Positions 1 through 9,047 of a DNA stretch of 64,000 nt are shown piece after piece; within the stretch, counting starts at the first letter, position 1; each line of letters opens with the position of its first letter. The notes beneath the pieces are model-generated. The model had not been told where the DNA came from. It saw only the letters and a program-made list of their open reading frames with translations, and searched no databases. Source of the stretch: Rahnella laticis. Lineage in GTDB: Bacteria > Pseudomonadota > Gammaproteobacteria > Enterobacterales > Enterobacteriaceae. A program made the position numbers and the translations under genes. The DNA is taken from contig NZ_JADOBI010000013.1 of the NCBI RefSeq assembly GCF_015644585.1, forward strand, positions 1 through 64,000, read 5' to 3'.

Positions 1-1499
1 AAAAAAAAGACAGTTTTACTGATTACGTAAACAGTGAACGTCAGGTGCTGTTCGGGACGATGGCCTACGACCTCACGCCACAGACCACTTTGACGACAGG
101 TATTTCGTGGCAAAAAACTGACACGGTTCCCAATCTTTATGGTGTCCCGATGTCAACGGACTATTCCAGTCTGAATCTTCCACGTTCGACGTTTCTGGGT
201 GCCAGCTGGAATAATATCACCTTCGAGAAAACCAATGGCTTCGCCGAGCTTGAACATTATTTTGACAATGAGTGGGTTGCTAAAAGCTCGCTGAACTATA
301 CCTCCGCCAGTGCACAGGGGAAGTTCATCGGTGTTTACGGTAACGGCACGCAAGGCGTGAATGATTCTGGCGATGCAAGACTCAACAACTACCTGCAACG
401 GCACAACCGCAGCAGCCAGTACGGTCTAAACGTCAACCTTAGCGGCCCGTTTGAGTTTTTGAAACGCGAACATGAACTGGTACTCGGCGGCGACTATCAG
501 AAAGAGAACTTCAGCAATTTATTCGGTTCACTAAGCAACACCAGTAAGGTGAATATTTACAGCTGGGATCCGGAGAGTCTGAGTGAACCGGACTGGGATT
601 ATACGCGCCGTTATCAGTACAACGTCTATCAGCGCGGCCTGTATGCGACAACACGTCTGAGCCTCGCAAATGACTGGAAGCTGATCCTCGGCAGCCGTTA
701 CAGCGACTTCACCTACGACTCCTATTTCACCAACCTGACTACCGGCGCAATGACCGGGCACAGCAATTACAAGGTGAAAGGTAAAACTATCCCTTACGGC
801 GGCCTGCTGTGGGATTTCGCAAAAGATTACACCTGGTATTTAAGTTACTCTGAAATCTACAAGCCTCAGAGCACGCAGGACGCCAGCGGCAACTTCCTGC
901 CGCCGGTCACCGGCAGCAATTACGAGACCGGTGTCAAAGGAGAATTCTTCGAGGGTGCGCTGAATGCCTCTATCGCCCTCTTCCGTATCATTCAGGAAAA
1001 TAATGCCATGAGCGGGGTCGGCTGCGACGACTGCTATATCGCTGATGGCAAGGTCCAAAGTCAGGGGATTGAGATGGAAGTATCCGGCCAACTGGCCGAA
1101 GGGTGGCAGGTTTATTCAGGGTATACGCTCAATAACAGTAAATATCTCGAAGCAGCCGACACGCAGAAAGGCACCAACTTCAGCAAACATACCCCACAAC
1201 ATCTTATCCGCGTCTACAACAGCTATCAGTTCCCGGGACGTTGGGAGAAATGGTCCGCAGGCGCAGGATTAACGGCGCAAACGTCTACCACAACTAACTA
1301 CGACGTTTCGCAGGGCGGTTATACGCTTTTCAATGCCAATATCGGTTATCAATACAACAAGCAAATACGCCTGAGTCTGAATGGTAACAATCTGACGGAC
1401 AAAGAGTATTACGTCGGCGTCTCCAACCGTCACCGTGGCGGTAACAATTTCTACGGAGACCCGCGTAATTTCATGCTCAACGTGAAATGGGTTTACTAA
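1..1499 (+). CDS. TonB-dependent siderophore receptor, C-terminal part (5' end outside window)
   Basis: The reading frame is open from the first bases of the window, so the gene begins upstream; about 498 residues are visible. They look like the beta-barrel half of a FhuE/FoxA/FpvA-type ferric-siderophore receptor of the outer membrane: alternating aromatic/polar strands, a late N-G-N-N-L-T-D-K-E-Y-Y segment typical of the last strands, and an aromatic C-terminal residue (W-V-Y). The N-terminal signal peptide, TonB box and plug are not in view. A G-C-D-D-C pair about two thirds through could form an extracellular-loop disulfide. A strong terminator follows at once. The next gene is a peptide-type ABC exporter, which fits a siderophore uptake or export locus. 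The substrate cannot be assigned. Confidence 0.9.
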   Translation, partial: KKDSFTDYVNSERQVLFGTMAYDLTPQTTLTTGISWQKTDTVPNLYGVPMSTDYSSLNLPRSTFLGASWNNITFEKTNGFAELEHYFDNEWVAKSSLNYTSASAQGKFIGVYGNGTQGVNDSGDARLNNYLQRHNRSSQYGLNVNLSGPFEFLKREHELVLGGDYQKENFSNLFGSLSNTSKVNIYSWDPESLSEPDWDYTRRYQYNVYQRGLYATTRLSLANDWKLILGSRYSDFTYDSYFTNLTTGAMTGHSNYKVKGKTIPYGGLLWDFAKDYTWYLSYSEIYKPQSTQDASGNFLPPVTGSNYETGVKGEFFEGALNASIALFRIIQENNAMSGVGCDDCYIADGKVQSQGIEMEVSGQLAEGWQVYSGYTLNNSKYLEAADTQKGTNFSKHTPQHLIRVYNSYQFPGRWEKWSAGAGLTAQTSTTTNYDVSQGGYTLFNANIGYQYNKQIRLSLNGNNLTDKEYYVGVSNRHRGGNNFYGDPRNFMLNVKWVY

Positions 1500-1514
1500 G
1501 TTGAATCTTTTTTA

Positions 1515-1553
1515 AGCGCGTTAGCCAGCCACGCGGGTGGCTAACGCGCTTTT
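1515..1553 (+). terminator. Intrinsic terminator of the TonB receptor gene
   Basis: A 13-bp perfect stem (AGCGCGTTAGCCA with TGGCTAACGCGCT) is followed by TTTT. An in-frame GTG at 1537 lies inside this hairpin and is therefore not a credible start for the downstream ABC gene. Confidence 0.85.
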
Positions 1554-1602
1554 CTCGGACGCTTCCGGTACAACTAACCTGACACTTAATGCGATTTTAT
1601 TT

Positions 1603-3279
1603 ATGCAAAGCTTGAAACAATTTTACCGGCTGATAGCCCCCTATTGGCTCCATCCCCGCGAGTGGTTTTCGTGGCTTTTGCTTTTGTTGCTGGTCTCTCT
1701 TACATTAGGCGTGGTATGGATCAGCGTGCAGTACAACAACTGGAGCCGTGCATTTTATGATGCCCTGACTGACTACTTCCAGCATGCCTCGGTGGCCGGG
1801 TTGGCACTGTCTTATGCAGGATACACGGCACTTTTTGTGGTGTTCATAATCAGTACCAACTGGCTGAAAAAATTACTGATTATCCGCTGGCGACAAAAGA
1901 TGACACTGCGATTTCAGTCAGCGTGGCTTAGGCAAAATAATCATTATCGTTTAAGTCTCAATAGTGAACCCGATAATCCCGATCAGCGTATCTCCGAGGA
2001 TATCCGGCTGCTGATTGAACAAAGCCTTGGACTGTTTTTGTCGTTGTTAAAAAATACCACCGGTCTTTTCTCCTTTATTTTCATTTTGTGGAAACTATCG
2101 GACACACTCAGCATCACCGTTCTCGGTCATACCATTACACTCCACGGTTATTTAGTCTGGGTCGCTCTGGGGTATGCCACCATCAGCAGTGTTCTGGCGC
2201 ACTGGATCGGACGGCCTTTGCATCAGCTCAATATGGATAAACAAAAAGCAGAAGCAGACTACCGTGCAGGCTTATTACGCATACGTGAAAACACCGAGCA
2301 GATTGCTTTATACAGGGGAGAGCGTGCCGAACTACGTCGAATGCATCATCACTTTTTAGCCATCGTTCACAATTGGCAGCGATTGATGAAACGCGAGTTC
2401 AGACTGGATACCTTCACGACCACCTACTTTCGCCTGAGCCTGATGATTCCAATTTTTGCTGTATTGCCGCTGTATATTGCCAAAAAAATCTCTCTCGGCG
2501 GTGTAATGCAGGCCCGTGCTGCTTTCGGATATGTGCTGGATGCTTTCGGCTGGTTTATCGATTCTTACCGTCAGATTGTTACGTGGTCTGCAACGGTAGA
2601 AAGACTGTGGGTTTTCGAGCAAAACTTAAAGGAAATCCCGGCTAAAGCGATACGTTCACGGCAACCAGGACCACTGATATGCCAGGAACTGGTCGCCCGA
2701 CACGCTTCAGGAACGCCACTTTTTAAACCGGTAAACCTGCGTTTACATGAAGGCGACACCCTCGCCATTACAGGCGCCAGTGGTTGTGGAAAAACCACTC
2801 TTCTCAGAACCCTGTCCGGACTTTGGCCTTACAGCAGCGGACGCTGGATTTTACCAGCCGGAAAAAATCTCTTTGTGCCACAAAAACCCTACTTGTCATA
2901 CGATTCCCTGAAGCGTATTGCAAGCTATCCGGGGTTAGCGAAAATCAGTGACGAGCAGATAAAAATGAGTCTTGATAAAGTGGGTTTAGGGCATTTTTCT
3001 TATCAAATAAATCAAATAAAGCTCTGGCAGCGAGTGCTCTCCGGTGGAGAACAACAGCGCCTTTCTTTCGCACGTATATTGATAAACCGGCCAAAACTTA
3101 TTTGCCTTGATGAATCCACAAGTCATCTGGACGATGAAACTGCGCTCCGTCTTATTAACCTTATCCGAGGTGAGTTGCCTGAAAGTATCATCCTCTTTAT
3201 CAGTCACCAAAAATCCGTAACCAAATCATTTACAAAGCAATTAGAGGTTGAATTACATGAAGGAAAGCAAATGAGGTGA
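1603..3279 (+). CDS. YddA/SbmA-type ABC transporter, fused permease and ATPase
   Basis: A 558-residue inner-membrane ABC transporter of the YddA / SbmA-BacA-like type: about six N-terminal membrane segments followed by an ATPase domain. Walker A (GASGCGKTT) is near residue 391, the signature LSGGEQQ near 478 and Walker B (LICLDES) near 499. I chose ATG 1603 because the longer in-frame GTG lies within the preceding terminator; no strong ribosome site is visible. Family members with their own ATPase export or import cyclic or modified peptides and siderophores. Its position just after a siderophore receptor suggests handling of a siderophore or peptide, which is inference. A terminator follows its stop. 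Confidence 0.85.
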   Translation: MQSLKQFYRLIAPYWLHPREWFSWLLLLLLVSLTLGVVWISVQYNNWSRAFYDALTDYFQHASVAGLALSYAGYTALFVVFIISTNWLKKLLIIRWRQKMTLRFQSAWLRQNNHYRLSLNSEPDNPDQRISEDIRLLIEQSLGLFLSLLKNTTGLFSFIFILWKLSDTLSITVLGHTITLHGYLVWVALGYATISSVLAHWIGRPLHQLNMDKQKAEADYRAGLLRIRENTEQIALYRGERAELRRMHHHFLAIVHNWQRLMKREFRLDTFTTTYFRLSLMIPIFAVLPLYIAKKISLGGVMQARAAFGYVLDAFGWFIDSYRQIVTWSATVERLWVFEQNLKEIPAKAIRSRQPGPLICQELVARHASGTPLFKPVNLRLHEGDTLAITGASGCGKTTLLRTLSGLWPYSSGRWILPAGKNLFVPQKPYLSYDSLKRIASYPGLAKISDEQIKMSLDKVGLGHFSYQINQIKLWQRVLSGGEQQRLSFARILINRPKLICLDESTSHLDDETALRLINLIRGELPESIILFISHQKSVTKSFTKQLEVELHEGKQMR

Positions 3280-3301
3280 CCTCAATCTTATGGACTCACG
3301 A

Positions 3302-3328
3302 AATGCCCGTTTAAGCGGGCATTTTTGA
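3302..3328 (+). terminator. Intrinsic terminator after the ABC transporter
   Basis: An 8-bp stem (AATGCCCG with CGGGCATT) is followed by a run of T. Confidence 0.8.
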
Positions 3329-3548
3329 TTATGTATTAATCCTGACTTTTATTTCTTTTGAGATATCAGAATTCAAAAACTTCAGCCTGCATTAAAAGAT
3401 AAAGTTACTTAAATAGTCTAATTTATTGGTGCACAACGATACGGCTAGTTTTATCGATATATCCGGAACCGAAGTCACTCCGGGATATTTTAAATTAGGG
3501 TTAACTAGAGCAGATGAGCGGCACTATAGCCTGTGACTATGCGTTTTG

Positions 3549-4781
3549 TTAGCTGGCTTTAATCACTATCTCGTCAGCCTCTGGCCAATTAACAGCTGGG
3601 AACGCATTAAGTGCCGGGGAAGCAAATAGTTCTCCCTGAAAATTAGAGATACCTGCTGCATCGAGCCACATCCATTCCTCAGGTTTTATTATTCCTGTCG
3701 CGATCACAGAAATTTCCAACGAAGAACAAAATTTGATTATAGCCTGTACGATGGCTTGCTTTGGACCACTCTTATGAACGTCACGGATAATACCCTGATC
3801 GACCATGATCTTCTCAGGTTGGAACCTTGTTAGCAGTAAAAGTCCTGCGGACCCCGAACCAAAATCATCAATGGCCAAACGCATCCCAGAAGCCTTCAGC
3901 TGTTTAAGTACTTCAGCCAAGTTGTCATCTCGTGTTTTTTCACTATTTTCCGTAATTGCAATGACGATTTGTTCGGCAACCAATCCTTGTTTTTCAATTT
4001 CTCCAAGCAAGGCTGTAATCGCATCAGGCACAGTTATCAGTGTCATTGGAAGAAATTTTAGTGTCAGAGTCTTATCACCAATACCCAATTTCTTTGCCAC
4101 ACTGATGGCGAGCTTTTGTGCTTCGAGGTCTGCCTCATAAATGTTCTTATGCGTTACTTTGGAATAATAACTGATAGCAGACGCGCCGGCGGGCCCGCAA
4201 AGTGCACTTTCATAGGAAAGGATCTCTAAGCTAAGCGGATCTATAATTGGCTGAAAAGTAAACCCAATGTCCTTCAAATCAGGCAAACTGACAACTTCAG
4301 GTGTTTTACAGATACCATCAGCTTGAAAAGACCAAACCCCGGCTTGAGGAATATCCAGATAATTATCCCTTTCCCTAGCTTGCACGAAAGTGCATAAAAA
4401 CTGCAATGCCCGGTCATCATAGGTGAGGCGATACTTCGAAGTTCCTTTATCCAGAACTGCCTGGAGGACAACATCTTCCGAATAACTCTGGAGATCAAAA
4501 ATCTCCATTCCTACCTTGCCGAAGCGCCGTGCTGGAGCGTAATCACGCATTAATTCAACGACATTATGATGGCGTGAGTCTGCACAAATGGTTTCAAATA
4601 TGCTGGATACCGCCTTTTCCGGCCCCTCAAGTAACTGAAAAAAGTGGGTCCCATCAAAAAGCAGGATCCCAGTCACCGAAGACAACTCATTTTTACTGCT
4701 TGCATGCGAAATCATGCCCTCAAGGGATGAGGGAGAGAGACCTTCACAAATACGGCTGCGATAAATCAGCGTAGACAACAT
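3549..4781 (-). CDS. bluF: BluF-like blue-light sensor, BLUF plus EAL domain
   Basis: A 410-residue cytoplasmic protein. Residues 1-95 form a BLUF domain with the flavin-binding Tyr7, Asn31 and Gln49 in place. From about residue 165 to the end it is an EAL domain. The EAL signature is altered (Y-E-S-A in place of E-A-L), while D-D-F-G-S-G near residue 303 is kept. Length and layout match E. coli BluF (YcgF), whose EAL domain does not degrade c-di-GMP but antagonises the repressor BluR. By analogy this protein probably works as a light-dependent antagonist, not a phosphodiesterase. No BluR gene is present here, but an AriR-like small gene lies 2 kb away. Confidence 0.88.
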   Translation of the reverse strand: MLSTLIYRSRICEGLSPSSLEGMISHASSKNELSSVTGILLFDGTHFFQLLEGPEKAVSSIFETICADSRHHNVVELMRDYAPARRFGKVGMEIFDLQSYSEDVVLQAVLDKGTSKYRLTYDDRALQFLCTFVQARERDNYLDIPQAGVWSFQADGICKTPEVVSLPDLKDIGFTFQPIIDPLSLEILSYESALCGPAGASAISYYSKVTHKNIYEADLEAQKLAISVAKKLGIGDKTLTLKFLPMTLITVPDAITALLGEIEKQGLVAEQIVIAITENSEKTRDDNLAEVLKQLKASGMRLAIDDFGSGSAGLLLLTRFQPEKIMVDQGIIRDVHKSGPKQAIVQAIIKFCSSLEISVIATGIIKPEEWMWLDAAGISNFQGELFASPALNAFPAVNWPEADEIVIKAS

Positions 4782-5259
4782 AAAGTTTACCGAATACTTA
4801 AGTGATAGATTTTCAAAATAGCAGATAAATCTTGTTGAGGTAAAAATTTACAAGGGGGATAGTGTGTCGTTGTTAAGCTATAAATGCTTAACTAATACTT
4901 TAGAAACTCACCTAAAGTTATAAATGGTCTAAGCTAGCCATGAATCCCAGCCAAAAAGTGTGTGCTTTGCACAGGTGAGTTGATTAAGAAACATTCAATT
5001 CAACTTTTTTGATACACCCTCCAAACCGTGAATAGGAAATGACACTTCGCGTTCGCACATGATATTGCTACGGCTCATCTCTATCCCCATCGAAGTCAAT
5101 CCTAATCATCTAAATAGAGCGAAAATAACAGTACTTTAAGATTCAAATGCGTAAGGCGAACGCCAGAGCCCTGCCCTTCCTATTGGCTTCCGAACTAGCC
5201 GCCTCTTTTATGCTTTCAACTCATTTGCAGTAACTACTTAAGTTCTCTCAAATAGTTAA
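4782..5259. other. Intergenic region upstream of bluF, no gene seen
   Basis: AT-rich, with no open frame carrying a ribosome site on either strand. It must contain the bluF promoter (minus strand, just right of 4781). No operator could be recognised with confidence. Confidence 0.5.
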
Positions 5260-5472
5260 TCACTTGAACATGCAAGTATTAAGTCTTCTTGGCGGTTTAA
5301 ATTCCCTGTTATCAAATAGCGCTAAAAGCTCTTTTTTTGTTACCTCACGTCCACATGATGCACAGTTTAAGCTGAGAAAGTTTTCCTCAAAATCAAAAAA
5401 CTCTGGTTGCTTAAGAAACTCGCATCTGCAGACATAACAACTAAAAAGTTCAAGAAAATTGTCTGCATTCAT
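5260..5472 (-). CDS. Small cysteine-rich hypothetical protein (zinc-ribbon-like)
   Basis: 70 residues with two cysteine clusters, C-Y-V-C-R-C near residue 12 and C-A-S-C near residue 37. The spacing suggests a small zinc-binding knuckle. The start has a good ribosome site (AAAAGGGG, 7 nt before the ATG). It is not recognised as a named family. It lies between bluF and another small gene and may belong to the same stress or biofilm accessory set, but nothing in the sequence proves this. Confidence 0.55.
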   Translation of the reverse strand: MNADNFLELFSCYVCRCEFLKQPEFFDFEENFLSLNCASCGREVTKKELLALFDNREFKPPRRLNTCMFK

Positions 5473-5542
5473 TGCACACCCCTTTTTATGGTAGATTTAA
5501 GAGCAGGATAGAATTTGAATGTGTATTTCGGGGAGCAATACA

Positions 5543-5725
5543 ATGAACAAAGATGGTCAGTCAATCTTGCTAAAAGCGACACAAGGACAGTTATGCTCTG
5601 AGGATCGCTACAAAGGTAAGCAGGTCATTTCTGTCCTCGATGTTGCCCTTGATGTGATAAATGATTTAGAACAAGAAATAAATAGGTTGAACGCTATAAT
5701 CCGACAGATTGAAGGCAAAAACTAA
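5543..5725 (+). CDS. Small hypothetical protein with C-terminal coiled coil
   Basis: 60 residues if translation starts at ATG 5543, which is preceded by GGGGAGC at a good distance; a longer frame from 5519 lacks a ribosome site. The second half (about residues 25-58) is a heptad-patterned helix (V-I-N-D-L-E-Q-E-I-N-R-L) likely to dimerise. Not recognised. It is divergent from the Cys-rich gene, with a shared 70-bp promoter gap. Confidence 0.5.
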   Translation: MNKDGQSILLKATQGQLCSEDRYKGKQVISVLDVALDVINDLEQEINRLNAIIRQIEGKN

Positions 5726-5854
5726 CCTACTCCCCATCAAAAAACACGCCAAGTATGGGCATAACTTAGAGTGTATAGAACAGCATTTAATGGCAAAACT
5801 CAAATACCGTAACAGTCAGTTTTATGTATTACGAATCCCTGATATGGTTAAGAT

Positions 5855-5973
5855 GTTGTGATGAATCCCACCTATGCGGTAGGGCATAAACAGCTAATTT
5901 CTTTCAGTTGTGCGGAAATGCGAACCATGGTTAGCTGGCCGACGGTTCACCGGGAGGCACCCGGCATCGCAAC
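5855..5973 (+). ncRNA. C4-antisense-RNA-like structured element, copy 1
   Basis: Closed by GTTGTGATG pairing with CATCGCAAC. It contains a first hairpin around CCTATGCGGTAGG and a second part with TTCACCGGGAGGCACCCGG. Two other copies (39391 and 39911) have the closing stem GTTGCGGTG with CACCGCAAC or CACCGTAAC. The changes between copies keep pairing (G-C to A-T, C-G to T-G), which supports a conserved RNA structure. The sequence resembles the C4 antisense RNA of phages P1/P7 and relatives, a name given from memory. Confidence 0.5.
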
Positions 5974-6843
5974 ACAAAGCTTGTGGGTTTACCACGATTT
6001 ATCTTTGAGTTACGAAAAGCTCTCTGCCATTTCACTAATTAAGCGTCTCGCAAATCCTAGCTAAGGTCATCGACCTCTTTTACATACATTACCGTCATTT
6101 GAATGCATTGCTGCTTTTCGTCTGATGAGCGAGTAATTTGGCTACGCCTATAATCTTCTGTGGCAACTGCTTGGATGCCCTTTCTACTCTACTTGCGGGT
6201 ATTGATAGATCTTAGATCTGAATTAGGAGAAATAATGATTTTTGCCGCGTAGTTTTTATGATGGTGTACGCCACGACTGATGAACCGGATGATAGTTCAT
6301 GCATTCAAAATGCGGAAAAGCAGTGCCCTATTTTTGTAATAACTGTTGGTGGTTAAAGTTTCAAATAGAGGAAGACAATTTCTAAGCCACAAGGGTAAAC
6401 CGGCTAAACAGTTTTAGCTGAGTTTGTGCTGGGCAACCTAGAGAGAGTTATACCCTTCTCTCGAAGCTGCATCAGGAACTTACCCATTTACCCGAAAACG
6501 GCATGCAGTAAATTTTCTTACAAAGAACCCGTGTTAACGACGGGCTAAGTATCAAAGCTATCAATATTGCTTAATTTGGAAGGTAGTCACTCCGTCCACT
6601 TCAAAGATAAGCCAATACTCAGCGATTCACCATGTGACAGATAAAAAAAGAGCCCGTTGTTTAGGCGGGCTATATTCAAGGATTAGAATGCTAGTAGTCT
6701 TGGCAGACCTGCTGATCTTTTGTCAGCTGAACAAAGCATAGTTGGTATTCTGATAGAGATTATTAATTTTTCTAAAGTAAAAATCCTAGGACAACTTTTC
6801 AGTTACATTAAGATGACTTTTTCCAGATCATCGGGAGGTTCTC
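5974..6843. other. Non-coding stretch between C4-like element and ariR-like gene
   Basis: About 870 bp without a credible gene on either strand. It holds a minus-strand terminator-like hairpin (6643-6671) with no gene to serve. The right end must hold the promoter of the gene at 6844. It probably represents decayed sequence. Confidence 0.4.
6643..6671 (-). terminator. Orphan intrinsic terminator, minus strand
   Basis: AGCCCG pairs with CGGGCT. Read on the minus strand the stem is followed by CTTTTTTT. No minus-strand gene lies upstream, so it may be left from a lost gene or end a small RNA. Confidence 0.45.
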
Positions 6844-7044
6844 ATGGATATTCCAAATCCAGTCTTTGAGGAAGCATGTAGGCTAATTGGGGAGTGCTGC
6901 GTAATGCTTGCGCAGAATGGGGAAGAAATCAGCCGTAGCCGGATAGCATTAAGACTTGAACGAGTTCAAGAGTCGGCGATAACGATAACCGGTAGGCCGA
7001 ATGATGCGCTGTGTCAGGCTATAGACAGACTTAAAGGTCTTTAA
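6844..7044 (+). CDS. Small protein resembling YmgB/AriR biofilm regulators
   Basis: 66 residues with a strong ribosome site (GGGAGG, 5 nt before ATG). The pattern L-I-G-E-x-x-x-x-L-A-Q-N-G-E-x-I-S-x-x-x-I-x-x-x-L-E follows the helix pattern of AriR/YmgB-type proteins (L-G-x-A-V-x-x-L-x-x-x-G). In E. coli the ycgZ-ymgA-ariR genes are the targets of the BluR/BluF light and cold response. Finding this near a bluF homologue supports the assignment, but the similarity is by eye and the protein is shorter than AriR (88 aa). Confidence 0.45.
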   Translation: MDIPNPVFEEACRLIGECCVMLAQNGEEISRSRIALRLERVQESAITITGRPNDALCQAIDRLKGL

Positions 7045-7218
7045 CTGCCCTAAGTGGGATAGTCTTATTGCCAAAATATAGAAGCGGCGTAGCGCTACGG
7101 TATTCTGATAGTTGTAAAGAAAATCCTGGGCCCGATTAGAGAATATTTGTGTACTTTTTCTCCATCAACTAGAACCAAGCTTACCCTTTATGAGCATTCA
7201 CTCAGTAACAGGAACTAC

Positions 7219-8127
7219 ATGAAACGTGATCTCCCCCCTACAGCCACATTGCGCACTTTCGAGGTCGCTACCCGGCACATCACGTTTACGTCAGCCGCAG
7301 AGGAGTTATTCATTACGCAAAGTGCTGTCAGCCATCAGCTCAAAAATCTCGAGGAAATCTGGGGGCTGCAACTCTTTCAGCGAGGTAAAACTTTGCGCCT
7401 TACGCCTGCTGGCGCAGCCCTTGCCCCTTTGGTACGCGAATTCTTCAGTAAACTCGAAACCACACTTGTCGACCTGCGTGAACAAAATGGGCGTGTACGT
7501 TTGCGCGTCAGCACCACCTATTCTTTTGCGCTTAAGTGGCTGTTACCTCGCTTGCCTGACCTGGCTCTCCTTCATCCGGAAATTCTGGTTACAATCGAAA
7601 ACACCGATAACGCTATTAGATTCGCGAGCGGAGATGCCGATTTGGCAATCCGTTTTGGGAACGGTAATTATCCTGCGCTACATTCAGAGTTTATGTTCCG
7701 TGAACAGCTCTTTCCGGTGGCAAGCCCTTCCCTTTTACAGCGTTTTGGTATTCCAAATGCCCCTGGCGAATTGTTACGTTACCCGCTCCTTACTCGTGAC
7801 GGTGCTGACCTGGTACCAAAATGGGACACATGGTTCAAGAAAGTGGGCATCAATACGGATGTACTCCACGAGAATGTGCGCTTCGCTGACACCAATATGA
7901 CTATTGAAGCAGCCTTACTAGGCCAGGGCATTGCATTGGCGAGAAGCGGGCACGTTGAAAAAGAAATCCGCGAAGGAAGCTTGGTCCGATTATTTGACGT
8001 AATATTCCCCTCACCTGTTGCTTACTACTTGGTCTGTCCGGAAGGCACAGAAACTCAGCCGCATATACTTAAATTCCGCAACTGGCTTCTCGCTCAGTCA
8101 CAGCAAGCTCAGCTTAGCTACAGTTAA
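7219..8127 (+). CDS. LysR family regulator, GcvA-like
   Basis: 302 residues from ATG 7219 (AGGAAC 4-9 nt upstream); an earlier in-frame start at 7147 has no support. The N-terminal winged helix (about residues 4-62) contains F-T-S-A-A-E-E-L-F-I-T-Q-S-A-V-S-H-Q, the pattern of the GcvA subgroup. The rest is the substrate-binding-like effector domain. It precedes, on the same strand, an EamA exporter and a ketopantoate-reductase-like enzyme, and probably controls them. Confidence 0.85.
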   Translation: MKRDLPPTATLRTFEVATRHITFTSAAEELFITQSAVSHQLKNLEEIWGLQLFQRGKTLRLTPAGAALAPLVREFFSKLETTLVDLREQNGRVRLRVSTTYSFALKWLLPRLPDLALLHPEILVTIENTDNAIRFASGDADLAIRFGNGNYPALHSEFMFREQLFPVASPSLLQRFGIPNAPGELLRYPLLTRDGADLVPKWDTWFKKVGINTDVLHENVRFADTNMTIEAALLGQGIALARSGHVEKEIREGSLVRLFDVIFPSPVAYYLVCPEGTETQPHILKFRNWLLAQSQQAQLSYS

Positions 8128-8202
8128 TGTATGATCGTTTACTCATTCTTCAATGACAACAATTCACTTCAAATCGGGGCAGATGCTGTTTAGCATCAAG
8201 AC

Positions 8203-9030
8203 ATGCCCACTCATATTATTTTACTGACGTTGTTCGCCGCCCTCCTGCACGCGAGTTGGAATGCCCTACTCCGCGGCGGTTCTGACCGGTTGTGGTCGAT
8301 GACCATAATGTGTGTAGCGATCGCGTGTAGCTGCGTCATTATCGCTCCATTCCTTCCGCTGCCCACCGGTGAGAGCGTTAAATATGCGGTGTTATCGGCT
8401 TTGCTGCATGTCGGCTACAACCTGTGTTTAGTTCGCAGTTACCAAAGCGGAGATCTCGGGAAAACCTACCCAATTGCACGGGGTTCTTCGCCCCTGATGG
8501 TGACCTTTGGAGCAGCAATTTTTGCAGGGGAAAAAATTGTCTCAACTACGTTTGTCGGTATCGGGCTGATCTCGAGTGGGATTATGTTACTTGCTATAAG
8601 AAGTCCTAAAGTGCCGGTGCGAGACCTCAAATTTCCCCTCGCTACCGGGGCGTTTATCGCCGCCTATAGCGTTGTGGATGGGTTAGGTGTGCGCGTCTCA
8701 GGCAATTCTTTCTCTTATACCGTGTGGATGAGCATGTTGTGGGGTGCGCTGATGCCTGTGTTCTTTATCATCCTGCGCGACAAAAAAAGTTTACTGCGCT
8801 GGCGTCCTGGTTTATTTGGTGCGGCAGTTGGTGGGCTTGTATCGTTATTGGCTTACGGCCTCATCATTTATGCCATGATGGCCGCACCTATGGGAGGCGT
8901 GTCAGCTCTACGCGAAACAAGCGTACTTTTTGCTGTTGTTCTGGGGTATCTGTTTTTGGGGGAAAAGTTAACGTTGAGAAAAATGCTGGCGTGTACGGTG
9001 ATCGTAATCGGAACGTTTATGATGGGTTAA
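8203..9030 (+). CDS. EamA family (drug/metabolite) transporter
   Basis: 275 residues with about ten hydrophobic segments in two halves, the usual EamA/DMT arrangement. The second half has the conserved L-R-E-T-S-V-L-F-A-V-V-L-G motif followed by F-L-G-E-K. It lies in the inner membrane; the family exports amino acids and other small metabolites. It is separated by 75 bp from the LysR gene and 17 bp from the next enzyme gene, so probably one transcription unit. The substrate is unknown. Confidence 0.85.
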   Translation: MPTHIILLTLFAALLHASWNALLRGGSDRLWSMTIMCVAIACSCVIIAPFLPLPTGESVKYAVLSALLHVGYNLCLVRSYQSGDLGKTYPIARGSSPLMVTFGAAIFAGEKIVSTTFVGIGLISSGIMLLAIRSPKVPVRDLKFPLATGAFIAAYSVVDGLGVRVSGNSFSYTVWMSMLWGALMPVFFIILRDKKSLLRWRPGLFGAAVGGLVSLLAYGLIIYAMMAAPMGGVSALRETSVLFAVVLGYLFLGEKLTLRKMLACTVIVIGTFMMG

Positions 9031-9047
9031 CATCAGGAGAAATCGAT

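Noticed and set aside
1537-1602. GTG 1537 as start of the YddA-like protein
   Set aside because: It lies inside the terminator hairpin of the preceding gene; ATG 1603 gives the usual N-terminus.
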